Shown: positions 22,650 to 34,223, counted from the stretch's first letter. The stretch is 64,000 bases of DNA from Acholoe squamosa (GCA_949317995.1 OX439041.1:11916001-11980000), one strand, 5' to 3'. Notes: a model not told the origin generated them from the sequence alone. A program made the numbers and translations.

Positions 22650-23028
22650 ATGGAATCCAACCATAACATGTTATAATATTAAAATCCCAAGAAGTATTCG
22701 ATCCATAGACGAGGAATGCGTGCTAATTGTCTCCATTTTCTTCAATATAAATAAGAATCCATTGATTTTCCCAACGTACGCGAGTCGCGGTCCGGCCATT
22801 CCCACCCGCCTCCTTGTTCGGCGAAAGTGTGTCAGGGGCCCGGATGTGGATATAGGTCATCCGCTCGCCGTACGAGGAAGACGGCGAAAACTGCGGACCG
22901 GTTTGGAAAATCAATGGATTCTTATTTATGTTGAAGAAAATGGAGAAAATTAGCACGCATTCCTCGTCTATGGATCGAATACTTCTTGGGATTTTAATAT
23001 TATAACATGTCATGGCTGGATTCCATAT
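22650..23028. mobile_element. Foldback element with about 122-bp inverted arms
   Basis: The arms 22650-22771 and 22905-23028 are nearly identical in inverted orientation. They share CATAACATG/CATGACATG, TTAAAATCCCAAGAAGTATT and GAATCCATTGATTTTCC. The 133-bp loop is GC-rich. Matching open frames on the two strands are mirror artefacts of the arms. There is no transposase. High arm identity suggests recent origin or conversion between arms. Confidence 0.85.
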
Positions 23029-23210
23029 GAAAAGTGAGTGTAAACACGGCGGTACCTCTCCCGGCCAGAACAAAAACAATGGCTTCGCGCAGGGCAGCCA
23101 CGGGCCGTGTCGCTAGCACTTACAAAATGTCTTCGCCTGGCTATATTCTTTGGATTTCAGGTAAGAAATTGATACAAAATGGAGGAAATGGTGGTATAAA
23201 CCTATTAGGT

Positions 23211-23314
23211 GATGCATATCGGGGCCCCACGGGCTGTATATGCTGTATATACCCTCGCCGCTCCGCGGCTCAGGTATATACAGCATATACAGCCCTAGGG
23301 CCCCGATATGCATC
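23211..23314. repeat. Long hairpin, stem about 43 bp
   Basis: GATGCATATCGGGGCCC and the following GGGCTGTATATGCTGTATAT pair almost perfectly with the right half around a 19-nt GC-rich loop (CTCGCCGCTCCGCGGCTCA). It lies 280 bp from the C2A exon at 23595. Confidence 0.9.
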
Positions 23315-23594
23315 ATCTATTAGCTTAATGATGACGACCAATGGGCATAATGCACTCCTGTATCAACCTGCCCTTATTGGGTGTTAGCGCAGTGGAGCTG
23401 GTTCTGGTGACATGCACTGAGTAACTGATGAGATGGGAACTAGCTTGTCCCTCGAAGTGGATGTTATTCAGGGACAAGGTACCCATCATAACAATGCCTT
23501 ATCAGTGTGTTTTGCCACCTTTGGCATAACTGGCGAAATTCAAAATGGGGAACCCAGTGGATATGGGTCTAGGCCCCGTATAAGCTATAGTTAC

Positions 23595-23708
23595 CTGACT
23601 ATGTCCTGATCGTAGACATAAATGTCTAGCTGTAGAAAGCTGTTGGGTAGGTGTAGGGTGTACTCCTCCCCCCAGAACGGGCTCAGACTCCGCCATACCG
23701 TGGCCGTC
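23595..23708 (-). CDS. RASAL1/RASA4-like Ras GAP, main C2A exon
   Basis: The 114-bp exon has acceptor CATTTACAG and donor GTAACT. It codes for TATVWRSLSPFWGEEYTLHL, then PNSFLQLDIYVYDQDIV. TATVW-x-x-L-x-PFWGEEY is nearly invariant in RASAL1/RASA4 C2A, and YVYDQD is calcium loop 3. Its last two bases form serine with the first base of exon 18264-18328. The first base completes a codon from an upstream exon that I could not locate to the right. Intron length to the next exon is about 5.3 kb. Confidence 0.92.
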
Positions 23709-23809
23709 CTGTAAATGGAGAAAACAGGGATGGTGATTAACAGGTTACAAGATTAATATCGATGTGTTTTAGTGCTGAAAAGAGCAGCTTTTATCTTCTG
23801 TTGAGATCA

Positions 23810-23935
23810 TAGTTCCTATAGTAAAGCTTAACTAGGGTCCAAAGCAACTGGATGTTGTTCGTCAAAGTCCCATTCTCCATTATGGCGTCATAAAAATTGC
23901 TTCAAGCCCATTATCAAAAAGCAGTTTTTGAGGGT
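23810..23935. repeat. Diverged dispersed repeat, copy 2
   Basis: Same order of words as 7905-8060 (ATAGTTCCTATAGTA, CCCATTCTCCA, TTTTTGAGG). The two copies are separated by about 16 kb. Confidence 0.55.
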
Positions 23936-25572
23936 TTATCAAAAAGTAGTTTTTGAAAAATGCAAGTTCTAACATGCAAAAAAAGATCAATCACTGTCAG
24001 GATTTTAGTACAGAATGAGTACTTGTATATGAAGATCAAGTTTTCACAAAGACCTAGGGTAGAAGCACCCTGAGTCGGACAGACACCTAAAGTCAGACAC
24101 CTTTTGCATTGAATTACATAATAGATATAAAGAACTCAGCTATCATTTGAATTAGAGATGGAAATTCAGGTATCATACTCTCTAACAAATGAGGAATAAA
24201 ATATAAAACTCCTGCAATACATGGTTTTACAACTGTGCAAACCGAGGGTGTTTTTGCTATATTTTGAGGATGAAGAATGGTGACTAAATGGAGATCCTGG
24301 TTTGATTTCTCAATTTGTCATGTCTTAACCTTCATGTTTCTAGGATTTCTATACATGTCAATGGCAATATACATACTTTTGCTAATAATTTGACTTGACA
24401 AACCTAAATATATCCCTCATCTTACAATACGGGAGTTATTCTTAAAAGACCTTTAGATTACACCTACAGTCAGACACCAATTACACCCCACCCTGGACAC
24501 AATTATATTGCAATTGAGATACTTTAATAATGAATATTTCATCACAAACAGAATCCCTCATAATATACATGTACTCCCAGATAGGGATATTTAATCTGTG
24601 TCTGTAGACTGGCCTGTTACAGGTATGCAAAATCAAACATCTGAGAGTATCCTGGAGAGGAGTTTTGTATTAGCTTGGATTCCTTAGTGTTATATGCTAT
24701 ATACCTCTATAGCATATTTCAGATACGATGACCCATTGTGTCTCTATCAAATAGATAACAAAGTGTCTGACTCTAGGGTCACCTCTGGCATGAACTGTCC
24801 AACCTGAGGTGCAATTTGAAGTTTTGGAGACTAAATATGTAGAGCTCATTTATTCATATGTATTGGAAGGTTTCATCAGAACCTCTTTATGGATCTTGGG
24901 AGTAAAGTATCATGTTTCATTTGGTACAATAAAAAGTAGAATTTACCACATTTAAAGGTACAGGCTTCCCCTCCCATTTCACATTGGTCTGACATTGATT
25001 TTTATTAGCTTCCTAAGCTTTTCTATAAAACGTGTTTTTTTTTTTATTTTAGGTAAAAAATACGCTAAAAATAATGTACCTTGAAAACATCCTAATAAAA
25101 CGTTTACCAAGTGAGTAGTATACCACTGACCTCCCCTAGCGCCAACAGATGAAAAAAAAATACCAAAAATCACATCCACTCCAACCCACTACTCCCTCAA
25201 ATAATCACTCCTATAGCAACAGCTGGGGCCCTGCTCCTACTCTGCAGTTTGTAAGCAGAGCAGCAGTAGCACAGGCGAGTAGGGGCATGTTCACCATTGC
25301 CCCCTATGGCGAGATTCTTTAAATGTTTGATTCCTTCACAAATACCAAAGATAAGGCTTTGGTGTCTACATATGTTAGAGAATATATGTTGAAGTTTAAC
25401 ATATGTTAAGCTAAAGAAATTTTGATGAGAATTTAGCTTGCTATGGGGTGTTGAAGTTGGAGCAGGTGGCCAGTGTAGTATCCTCACTATGCTTCATAGA
25501 GGGGAGCACACAGCGCTGAGGCCTTTATTTGCAACAATATCCTGGCATTTACATGTGTATTGGAGGTGGCTC
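23936..25572. other. Unannotated DNA right of the C2A exon
   Basis: AT-rich, with no domain-bearing frame. The first C2A exon (strand 1 and loop 1) of the Ras GAP should lie in this direction but I could not identify it. A 96-residue minus-strand frame (25197-25487) has no recognisable feature. Confidence 0.45.
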
Positions 25573-25879
25573 CATCTGTAAACAGTGACCATTACCGACA
25601 GGGAGAAATATAGAATTTTTATGGAAAAGTAATTTTTGTTGAATTTAAAATGTGATTTGAGGTTCATGCCCCCATTTTTCCTATTCCATTACTATATTAA
25701 TCTAATTTGAGATGCAATGTTTTAGGTTCTTGTCCAATTTACTATGAAATCTTGGCAAACTTTGGGGAGGTCCTTTATGATTGAGGGGGCCCAGGCCCCC
25801 CTGCCTCCCCCCTTTTCCCATGCCCCTGAATTTGTCAATTCTGAAATACCCTCCATTTGTGTATTTGTGCATCTGAATC

Positions 25880-26050
25880 CTCGTAGGCACAATGCTTTGA
25901 CATTAGAGCATCATAACGACCCTCCGGGAGTTTGTGTATATCAATCGCAAAGGGTTGGCTTGATGGATGAAAGTAGCCAAGGCGAGTCACTCACCAGGGA
26001 TGACCAAAGGACATGATGCACTAATGCATCAGTGGCACATAAAGGGTTAA
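25880..26050. mobile_element. Hairpin MITE (family H)
   Basis: It contains GCATCATAACGACCCTCCGG, the CAAGGCGAGTCACTCACC arm and terminus CATCAGTGGCACATAAAGGG followed by TTAA. This copy has no counterpart in the right-hand duplicate. Confidence 0.55.
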
Positions 26051-26191
26051 AAGGCCTAAGCTGCAGCTGTGTCATGTAGAACATTAATCCATTGTTATAC
26101 AACATGATGCCTGCTACATTCAGCCCTGAAGTTATTCCCCCCTCGCAATCAGTCCATCAATGTACACCTGAGAGCTTTCAGGTGTATGTAA

Positions 26192-26279
26192 GGGGTCATC
26201 CATGAATGATGTCAAGCCTTAAAGAGGGGGGGGGTTAAAATGGGCCAAAAAGGTGTGACATCATTTATGGATGGCCCCC
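26192..26279. mobile_element. Small MITE with GGGGTCATCC termini
   Basis: GGGGTCATCCATGAATGATG at the left pairs with CATCATTTATGGATGGCCCC at the right. Short palindromic elements with a GGGGCCATCCATAAA-type end are common in invertebrate genomes. There is no coding capacity. Confidence 0.75.
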
Positions 26280-26301
26280 AAGAAGAAATTCTACTTATTG
26301 T

Positions 26302-26677
26302 TGTCATGATGCATGAATGCAGTCATGATGCATGAATGCAGTCATGATGCATGAAGGCAGTCATGATGCATGAAGGCAGTCATGATGCATGAATGCAGTC
26401 ATGATGCATGAAGGCAGTCATGATGCATGAAGGCAGTCATGATGCATGAAGGCAGTCATGATGCATGAAGACAGTCATGATGCATGAATGCAGTCATGAT
26501 GCATGAAGGCAGTCATGATGCATGAAGGCAGTCATGATGCGTGAAGGCAATCATGATGCATGAATGCAGTCATGATGCATGAATTAAGTCATGATGCATG
26601 AAGGCAGTCATGATGCATGAATGCAGTCATGATGCATGAATTAAGTCATGATGCATGAATTAAGCCATGATGCATAG
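26302..26677 (+). repeat. 19-bp tandem array (about 20 units)
   Basis: The unit is GTCATGATGCATGAAGGCA with GAATGCA and GAATTAA variants. It matches the start of a hairpin MITE module (GTCATGATGCATGAATGCAG, seen for example at 45617), so this is an expansion of that internal segment. A shortened counterpart is at 32276-32442. Confidence 0.95.
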
Positions 26678-26806
26678 ACTTCAGCAAATCTTAGTTGAAT
26701 GTTATTATTGGGAAACCTCTCTATTTTCCCCCTTGGTGATCACCTCTATTCATTGAATATCAGCAGATTGTACTGCTGTAGTATGTAAGTAATGTATGGA
26801 TATCAG

Positions 26807-26888
26807 ATTGACGAATGCCTGTAGTGTAGGATATTGGTCAAGGCCGTCAGGCCAAGTCCAATATCCTACACTACAGGCATTCGTCAAT
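26807..26888. repeat. Perfect 31-bp inverted repeat hairpin
   Basis: ATTGACGAATGCCTGTAGTG at the outside continues to CCAATATCC-type inner ends around a 20-nt loop. In the right-hand duplicate this locus is collapsed to one diverged half (about 32535-32582), consistent with hairpin deletion. Confidence 0.88.
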
Positions 26889-26999
26889 TGCACATACCTT
26901 ACTTACTTTATTACACGATTTATCAATTAATTGTCAATAAATAATCAATAGAATATTAATAAATACAAGTTGAAAAAAAATCTGCATGGGAGTCGATCC

Positions 27000-27115
27000 C
27001 AGCCATACTGTATTTATACATAGAACAGGCAAAAAGGTAGACTAGGCTGGGACACGAACGCCTGTATCAGGGGTTTGGAGTGCGACGTCTTGCCTAATAG
27101 GCCACTGAGTGTGTG
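27000..27115 (-). repeat. tRNA-like SINE head (duplicated at 32930-33040)
   Basis: On the minus strand AGTGGCCTATTAGGCAAGAC resembles an A-box region and GGCGTTCGTGTCCC is a degenerate B box. The fold is not a functional tRNA. It is probably a SINE remnant. Confidence 0.45.
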
Positions 27116-27348
27116 AGATAGGAGGCAGCATTAACCTTTGTGTATCTTGACCGTGGCAGGCGTTCAAGGTTAGCAGACCACAGTGCTAAAGCTTTTTCAC
27201 ACACTGAATGTATAGAATGTACCTTGACCAGCGGGCTTGACCATAACCAGGCCAGTCGCGCACAGTACTGCATGCTGTCAGCGCCTACCATAGCAGATAC
27301 AGAGGTAGGGAGGGGGGTCACAACCCAGACTGCAAGATATTTTCACAC

Positions 27349-27353
<5 letters not shown>

Positions 27354-27397
<44 letters not shown>
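27354..27397. repeat. (TA)n microsatellite, interrupted
   Basis: TA dinucleotides with one TTTA interruption. The duplicate tract at 33271-33332 is longer. Confidence 0.95.
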
Positions 27398-27764
27398 GTA
27401 AGAAACCTCCCCCAGGTAGAACCTATGGCATTGTATATATACAGGCAAACACACACTCTTTCTCATCAGTCCCTATAGTGCAATGCATAGGAGCTGGTCT
27501 TCTGATCAGGAGGGTATGGGTTCGACCCCTAACCTTGGCAATAGAATTCTCATAGGTTTTAACATGTGACATATGACATGTAAGATGTGCCTGTTATCCA
27601 TGGATAACAGCACACCTTACAAAGGTCATGTAGCATGCATCATGGCATGCAATATCGACAGGTATCAGAACGGGGATATTCAGAAAAAGCACCCAAAATC
27701 ACAGAAATCGTGTAATAATAGCAGATAATACTAGAGAGCTATGTGGCCAATTCATAGAGATTAA

Positions 27765-28092
27765 TAAACGACCATGGTGTACGAGGTGGCCGATCCACCA
27801 TGAGGGGGGACACCCCTGGAGGGGTGGATCGGCCACCGAGGACACCAGGGGAGTTTAGTTCTCTATTTATTGTATGTTTTTAGAGGGTTTAAATAAGGAA
27901 AAATCAGCAAATTCCATTACATAATTCCCCGTACGAGCGGCGGTCCGCTATTTTGAATGTTTACATGCGCCCGGAACGAGGCTGCCGTACCGGATCGGCC
28001 ACTGTGGTAGATTGGCACACGTTACGCCACTGGGGGTGTGGCGATCGGCCCCACAATGCTATCTCTATGGGAAGAAGTTATTCACATAAAAA
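27765..28092 (+). mobile_element. GATCGGCC-hairpin element, copy 1
   Basis: The left half is a hairpin: ACCATGGTGTACGAGGTGG and GCCGATCCACC pair with GGTGGATCGGCC and ACCGAGGACACCAGGGGAG. The right half contains GAATGTTTACATGCGCCCGG and CACTGGGGGTGTGGCGATCG and ends at AAGTTATTCACATAAA. Related copies are at 28300, 32613 (inverted), 33712, 34224 and 45140 (inverted). The superfamily is unknown. Confidence 0.75.
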
Positions 28093-28299
28093 AAAGTCTG
28101 TAGCTTACTCTGGTGCCCTGAGGTATAAACCCTAAGGGTACCACTATACAGGACGCATAGTGGCCCTACACTATATATAACTACCATCATGCACCTCTTT
28201 AAGTCTAAGGAACAGGAAATGCTGCTTACTTTTCAAGCATGGGTTGCATTTTTGCAATCTGAAATATATGCTTAGAGTGCCAGGTTCAGAGTCATAGAT

Positions 28300-28632
28300 A
28301 GAACTAAACAACTGTGGTGTAAGAGGTGGTCAATCCACCACGAGGGGGGTCTCCCCCGAGGGGTGGATCGGCCACCGAGGACACCAGGGGAGTTTAGTTC
28401 TATATTTATTTTATGTTTTTAGAGGGTTTAAATAAGGAAAAATGATCAAAATCCGTTACCGTAGTTCCCCGTATGAGCGGCGGTCTGCCATTTCGAATGT
28501 TTACATGCGCCCGGAACGAGGCTACGGTACCGGATCGGCCGCTGTGGTGGATCGGCACATGTTACGCCACTGGGGGTGTAGTGATCGGTGGTTCAACGTT
28601 AAACCTATGCGAAGAATATTAGACATAAAATA
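28300..28632 (+). mobile_element. GATCGGCC-hairpin element, copy 2
   Basis: Same layout as 27765-28092, with GTGGTGTAAGAGGTGG as the hairpin arm and TACCGGATCGGCCGCTG in the right half. The two copies are direct repeats 530 bp apart. Confidence 0.75.
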
Positions 28633-28849
28633 AATGCTGGTGCTTACTAGTGCCATAATATGGCACTAGGTACAAGTGTGCCTGTGGCTGGGCCTCTGCT
28701 GTGCATATATGGGCTTATCCAAATGCTTGCCCGTAATAGTTTAAGCACCATGTTCCATCATGGTTTGAAGAACATTACCTAACACACGCACAGAGGTGGT
28801 CTGATAAGTCCTCTTGAAGATTTGTCTCTGGAGGCCATTTCTTAAGGTA

Positions 28850-29165
28850 CTATGACTGCACACAGCCACTACGATTTGATACCCTAAAAGTTAGTGTCAG
28901 TGATCTTAGGTAGTGCCCTACGGCTGCTCTGATCAGAACTTATGTAGCAATCACTTATGTAGCAATCACAGTTTTGGAGGGTAGTCGTACTGCTGCAGGT
29001 ACTAGACAACCAATATTACTGGGCTGTAATGTCACTTAATTAAGTGTCCCAACTACGATTTGAAACTGAGCAGTTGTAGCATGTTAGGAAACGACCTGCA
29101 GAGGTAATCAGTATCAGTTACTGTGTGTAATGAAACATGCAGAACACCTGTATATCTATTGTATA
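28850..29165 (+). repeat. Dispersed repeat (ACAGCCACTACG), full site
   Basis: It contains TATGACTGCACACAGCCACT, GTCAGTGATCTTAGGTAGTG and CCCTACGGCTGCTCTGAT. Copies occur at 34496-34810 (duplication) and at 48317-48990, where it is interrupted by a TA-flanked MITE. Function is unknown. Confidence 0.65.
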
Positions 29166-29942
29166 ATATAATGGGCTTGTGACATAATGATGTCATCTTA
29201 ACCCTTTAAGGACAGTGCAGGTGGGTGATATGAATCCTCATGTATTAGGCGCATCCTGAATTCAGGGAAATCTATTTTAATCATTTTTGTTCTATACTAC
29301 AAAGTCCTCGCCTATAAGATACACACTAAGTTTGACCATATCCCATTATAAGGCACACCTGGGGTCACCTCATGACGACCCTTCATAGATTCCTGGTCAT
29401 GGTGCACCGATGCAATGCTAGTGAGTTACTAAAATTCACTTCATTTTGCATACTTACCAGCATAGTAAACAGCAAAGGGCAGCACAGTATATGGTCACAC
29501 GTGAAGTATTTTGAGAATATCACAGACAAGAGATAAGATAAGTGACCAATTGGGGTCCCCAACTACTGGAACCCTGGTTACTAGTCTTTCCACTTTCATT
29601 ATACAGAAGTGATATCTTTACCGAACTGACTGTTTTCTTAGTTAGAAATATTCTATGATTTGTTTCTTATATTTATTTATTTATTCTGGTAATTTTTATC
29701 TTGATTTTCAGCAGTTTAGACATTTTTAGATATTCTTTCTGAAATATTTTTATTGCCCATTCGTCTGGAGCCCCACTGCATCAGCCAACCCCACTGTCCC
29801 CTGCGGGGAGGGTCTCAACACGACGTCGTGTGACCTAGGGGTGAGCGTGAATCTTAAATCCTTTGAGTGCTCCTTAGGCCTTTAAAGGCTGATAGATTAT
29901 GACCATTAGTCTTCATAACGCAAGGATGCAGGACCCAATGGG
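29166..29942. other. Duplicated unannotated DNA
   Basis: There is no gene, and the sequence is present again at about 34811-35587. It includes a degraded hairpin MITE fragment near 29200-29420 (CATGACGACCC, GGTGCACCGATGCAATGC). Confidence 0.5.
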
Positions 29943-30082
29943 TTAACCCTTTAATGGCTGCTAATGAAGGATTGTATCATGCCTATTGGTCAGCATGATT
30001 TACCAATGAAGTGCTGGCCAGACTGCTCGCCACAACTTCATTGGTATGATGCATTAATGCATTAGTGACCGTTAAAGGGTTA
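29943..30082. mobile_element. Hairpin MITE (family H), compact copy
   Basis: About 140 bp: TTAACCCTTTAATGGC at the left and GACCGTTAAAGGGTTA at the right, around a single AATGAAGTGCTGGCCAG / CTCGCCACAACTTCATTGG hairpin. It is duplicated at 35588-35728. Confidence 0.75.
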
Positions 30083-30599
30083 TGGGGTTTCGCACACCCC
30101 CTACCCAGCTCACACACCCCTCTTCCTTCCTTCCTCCTCCTGCAGGGGCCCATGTGACAAAGATTTATGGTGACGGTACATCCGTTATAGCTAGACGCAG
30201 TCAGAACCACAATGCCTTATACATGGCGCACTGTAGTATTGTACAGCACACAGCTAGCAAGCCACACTCAGTAAATAGGGTGTCCAAAATATGCAACTTA
30301 GAATAAACAAGGCAAAACCCTGTCAAATTTAACTTGTCGGCCCTGGCAGCACAGCCTCATCATGTTTAAATGTTGATTATGTTTTTCATTAATGTGTTCA
30401 AATTTGATTCTCATATGCATTCTCTGAGTTTAGAGAGTTATTTCTACACATGTCTGCTCAATATTGCAATTATTTAGTAACAGAAACGAGTACTGTAAAA
30501 ATTGAGTAAACTACTAAATTAACCTAGATTCCTTTTACCTATAAACATGATAATTTCATAAGTTAGAAATGAATAATATTCCATAGACCAGTTTTCCTA
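30083..30599. other. Duplicated unannotated DNA
   Basis: The first 100 bases are C/T-rich (ACCCCTCTTCC). No gene was recognised. The counterpart is 35729-36240. Confidence 0.45.
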
Positions 30600-31095
30600 A
30601 ACTTAGGCTTAGTTCCATATCATAGTTTTAGGCCTAATCTTAGCTGTAGGCCAAATAGTCAACCACCCTATCACATCTGTAGGCCTGTCAACTTGTCAAC
30701 CACTCAGTATACATATAATAACTGTAGGCCCAATAGTCAACTACTCAGTGTACATGTCATAGCTGTAGGCCTGTCAAATTGTCAACCACTCAGTATACAT
30801 ATAATAACTGTAGGCTCAATAGTCAACCACTCAGTGTACATGTCATAGCTGTAGGCCTGTCAAATTGATAACCACTCAGTATACACATAATAACTGTAGG
30901 CCTAATAGTCAACAACTCAGTGTACATGTCATAGCTGTAGGCCTGTCAAATTGTCAACCACTCAGTATACACATAATAACTGTAGGCCTAATAGTCAACT
31001 ACTCAGTGTACATGTCATAGCTGTAGGCCTGTCAAATTGATAACCACTCAGTATACACATAATAACTGTAGGCCTAATAGTCAACTACTCAGCCT
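30600..31095 (+). repeat. Composite tandem repeat (TAGGCCTAATAGTCAAC)
   Basis: Two related half-units alternate: CTGTAGGCCTAATAGTCAAC plus CTCAGTGTACATGTCATAG, and CTGTAGGCCTGTCAAATTG plus CTCAGTATACACATAATAA. The combined period is about 85 bp. The duplicate at about 36240-36692 has a different number and order of units. Confidence 0.88.
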
Positions 31096-31696
31096 TGCCC
31101 ACTTCGCGGCCTTGGCCTCATGGGTTGGTCAGGGGACCAACATGTCAACCCCATGTGTTATATTTATAGTCAATCACCTAGTTTACATATTGTAGATTTA
31201 GGCCTAGTAGTAGCAGTCAACCACCCAATAGTGTGCATCAGTTTTAGGCCTAACAGTGGCACTGAGCTGACCTTCTACAGTTTTCTGCCATTTGAATCAG
31301 GTGGATAAATAAGTGCCGGATATTGACACAAACATCAGGTCTTCATCTTCAAAACATCCCAGCCGTAAAGGCCGAATACTGTTCATGAACACCGCATCAT
31401 GCAAGCTTGCAAATATTGAGTAGCCTCTGGCATATCTAACAGTGCTGAAATTGCAGTATGCAGAAGTCTAGATGCCAGTGAAAGAAACAAAACACTCTCT
31501 GGCTATATCATGCATATGAAGCATTTGATAAATGGTAAATATGAGTGCGATTGGATGAAATGTGCGGTAGTTTACGGTAGTGCCAGGCTGATCATAATGA
31601 CGTCATCACTTATTTTGTTGTCTGTTTCCGGTCACATTTCACCGCTTGGACCTGACCTACTTTCAGCATTATTGTGCCTCATCATCTTCCTTGGTA

Positions 31697-31847
31697 TTAA
31701 CCCTTTGAGGGCCACTGATGTATTAACCCTTTAAGGACTGCTTATGCATGAGTGCATCATGTCCATTGGTCGTCATGATGCACCAATGATGTGCTGGCGA
31801 AACTGCTTGCCAGCATTTCATTGGTGCATCATGACAACCCTATAGGG
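31697..31847. mobile_element. Hairpin MITE (family H), doubled left end
   Basis: TTAACCCTTTGAGGGCC at 31697 is followed by a second left terminus TTAACCCTTTAAGGACTGC at 31723. Then come CATTGGTCGTCATGATGCAC and the arm pair AATGATGTGCTGGCGA / TTGCCAGCATTTCATTGG. The right end is cut at the duplication breakpoint. Confidence 0.65.
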
Positions 31848-32193
31848 GTGTGTTTCATTTTGGAATTAAGCAGGTTTCCTTCCGAGAGAAAAATGAATTC
31901 ATAAAAGTTTTGGTTAGGGGGTCTCTTTCCCACTCAGGGAACAGCAGATGAATTTCCCTTTCCTCATGGGTAAGGGAGAGCTGAGATACCCCATGACTTC
32001 TGCACCTTTCCTTTCCAGGAACCACGAAAATGAGTTGATAGAGGAACTCTTGAAGGCTTCAAATCATAGTGAATACAATTTGGCAGGTTTCAACTTGTGG
32101 CCCAGTTTACTACATTTGCAGAGGCATACTAAGCAAATCTGGGCCCCACCACAAGCACCTAAAACTGTCGACTCAAGCGCAATGACACTTATA
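31848..32193. other. Spacer between the two duplicate copies
   Basis: A sequence of 346 bp not present after the right copy. An 84-residue plus-strand frame (31948-32202) crosses into the right copy; I see no domain in it and do not call it a gene. Confidence 0.45.
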
Positions 32194-32612
32194 CATCTGT
32201 AAACAGTGACCATTACCGACAGGGAGAAATATAGAATTTTTATGGAAAAGTAATTTTTGTTGAATTTAATCTGAAGGCAGTCATGATGCATGAAGGCAGT
32301 TATGATGCATGCAGTCATGATGCATGAATGCAGTCATGATGCATGAATTAAGTCATGATGCATGAAGGCAGTCATGATGCATGAATGCAGTCATGATGCA
32401 TGAATTAAGTCATGATGCATGAATTAAGCCATGATGCATAGACTTCAGCAAATCTTAGTTGAATGTTATTATTGGGAAACCTCTCTATTTTCCCCCTTGG
32501 TGATCACCTCTATTCATTGAATATCAGCAGATTGTACTCAGACGGCCTTGACTGATATCCTACACTACAGCCATGAGTCAATTGCACATACCTTACTTAC
32601 TTTATTTTATGT

Positions 32613-32815
32613 AAATAACTTCTTCCCGTAGAGATAGCATTGCGGAGCCGATCGCCACACCCCCAGTGGCGTGACATGTGCCGATCCACCACAGCGGCCG
32701 ATCTGGTACCGCAGCCTCGTTCCGGGCGAATGTAAACATTCAAAATGGCGGACCCCTCGGGACTCCCTCATGGTGGATTGACCACCTCGTACACCACGGT
32801 CGTTTAGTTCTCTCT
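32613..32815 (-). mobile_element. GATCGGCC-hairpin element, inverted and only in right copy
   Basis: It begins TTATGTAAATAACTTCTTCC and ends GGTCGTTTAGTTCTCTC. The left duplicate at the matching place (about 26905) lacks it, giving an empty site. Flanks TTTATT and ATTTATT could be a short target duplication. Confidence 0.7.
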
Positions 32816-33266
32816 ATTTATTACAAGATTTATCAATCTGTCAATAAATAATCAATAGAATATTAAAAAAATACAAGTTGAAAAAAAATCGTTCACCTCC
32901 CCATGGGAGGCCATCCCAGCCATACTGTATTTATACATAGAACAGGCAAAAAGGTAGACTAGGCTGGGACACAAACGCCTGTATCAGGGGTTTGGAGTGC
33001 GACGTCTTGCCTAATAGGCCACTGAGTGTGTGAGATAGGAGGCAGCATTAACCTTTGTGTATCTTGACCGTGGCAGGCGTTCAAGGTTAGCAGACCACAG
33101 TGCTAAAGCTTTTTCACACACTGAATGTATAGAATGTACCTTGACCAGCGGGCTTGACCATAACCAGGCCAGTCGCGCACAGTACTGCATGCTGTCAGCG
33201 CCTACCATAGCAGATACAGAGGTAGGGAGGGGGGGTCACAACCCAGACTGCAAGATATTTTCACAC

Positions 33267-33270
<4 letters not shown>

Positions 33271-33332
<62 letters not shown>
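33271..33332. repeat. (TA)n microsatellite
   Basis: About 31 TA units; it is the duplicate of 27354-27397 but longer and uninterrupted. Confidence 0.95.
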
Positions 33333-33333
<1 letters not shown>

Positions 33334-33711
33334 TAGTTATATGTAAGAAACCTCCCCTAACCAGGTAGAACCTATGGCATTGTATATATACAGGCAAACA
33401 CACACTCTTTCTCATCAGTCCCTATAGTGCAATGCATAGGAGCTGGTCTTCTGATCAGGAGGGTATGGGTTCGACCCCTAACCTTGGCAATAGAATTCTC
33501 ATAGGTTTTAACATGTGACATATGACATGTAAGATGTGCCTGTTATCCATGGATAACAGCACACCTTACAAAGGTCATGTAGCATGCATCTTGGCATGCA
33601 ATATCGACAGGTATCAGAACGGGGATATTCAGAAAAAGCACCCAAAATCACAGAAATCGTGTAATAATAGCAGATAATACTAGAGAGCTATGTGGCCAAT
33701 TCATAGAGATA

Positions 33712-34043
33712 ACTAAACAACCGTGGTGTACGAGGTGGCCGATCCACCATGAGGGGGGACACCCCTGGAGGGGTGGATCGGCCACCGAGGACACCAGGGG
33801 AGTTTAGTTCTCTATTTATTTTATGTTTTTAGAGGGTTTAAATAAGGAAAAATCAGCAAATTCCGTTACATAATTCCCCGTATGAGCGGCGGTCCGCTAT
33901 TTTGAATGTTTACATGCGCCCGGAACGAGGCTGCCGTACCGGATCAGCCACTGTGGTAGATTGGCACACGCTACCCCACTGGGGGTGTGGCGATTGGCCC
34001 CACAATGCTATCTCTACAGGAAGAAGTTATTCACATAAAATAA
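33712..34043 (+). mobile_element. GATCGGCC-hairpin element, copy 3
   Basis: Duplicate of 27765-28092 with scattered differences (for example ACGCTACCCCACTGG). Confidence 0.75.
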
Positions 34044-34223
34044 AGTCTGTAGCTTACTCTGGTGCCCTGAGGTATAAACCCTAAGGGTACCACTATACAG
34101 GACGCATAGTGGCCCTACACTATATATAACTACCATCATGCACCTCTTTAAGTCACAGGAACAGGAAATGCTGCTTACTCTTCAAGCATGGGTTGCATTT
34201 TTGCCAGGTTCAGAGTCATAGAT

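Larger units (their letters stand above)
25573..31847. repeat. Tandem segmental duplication, left copy
   Basis: It begins CATCTGTAAACAGTGACC and ends at CCCTATAGGGG. It is highly similar along its length to 32194-37469. Relative to the right copy it has an extra block at about 25646-26275, a longer 19-bp array, an intact hairpin at 26807-26888 and about 290 bp more near 28560-28850. It lacks the inverted element present at 32613-32815. There is no protein-coding gene inside. Confidence 0.93.

Noticed and set aside
22600-23079. Two convergent 117-118-codon frames
   Set aside because: They share the same peptide because they read the two arms of a foldback element in mirror image.
27470-27545. 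tRNA gene around GGGTTCGACCCC (also 33418-33490)
   Set aside because: The B box is good but the anticodon arm has the wrong loop size and acceptor ends do not pair. At best a tRNA-derived repeat.
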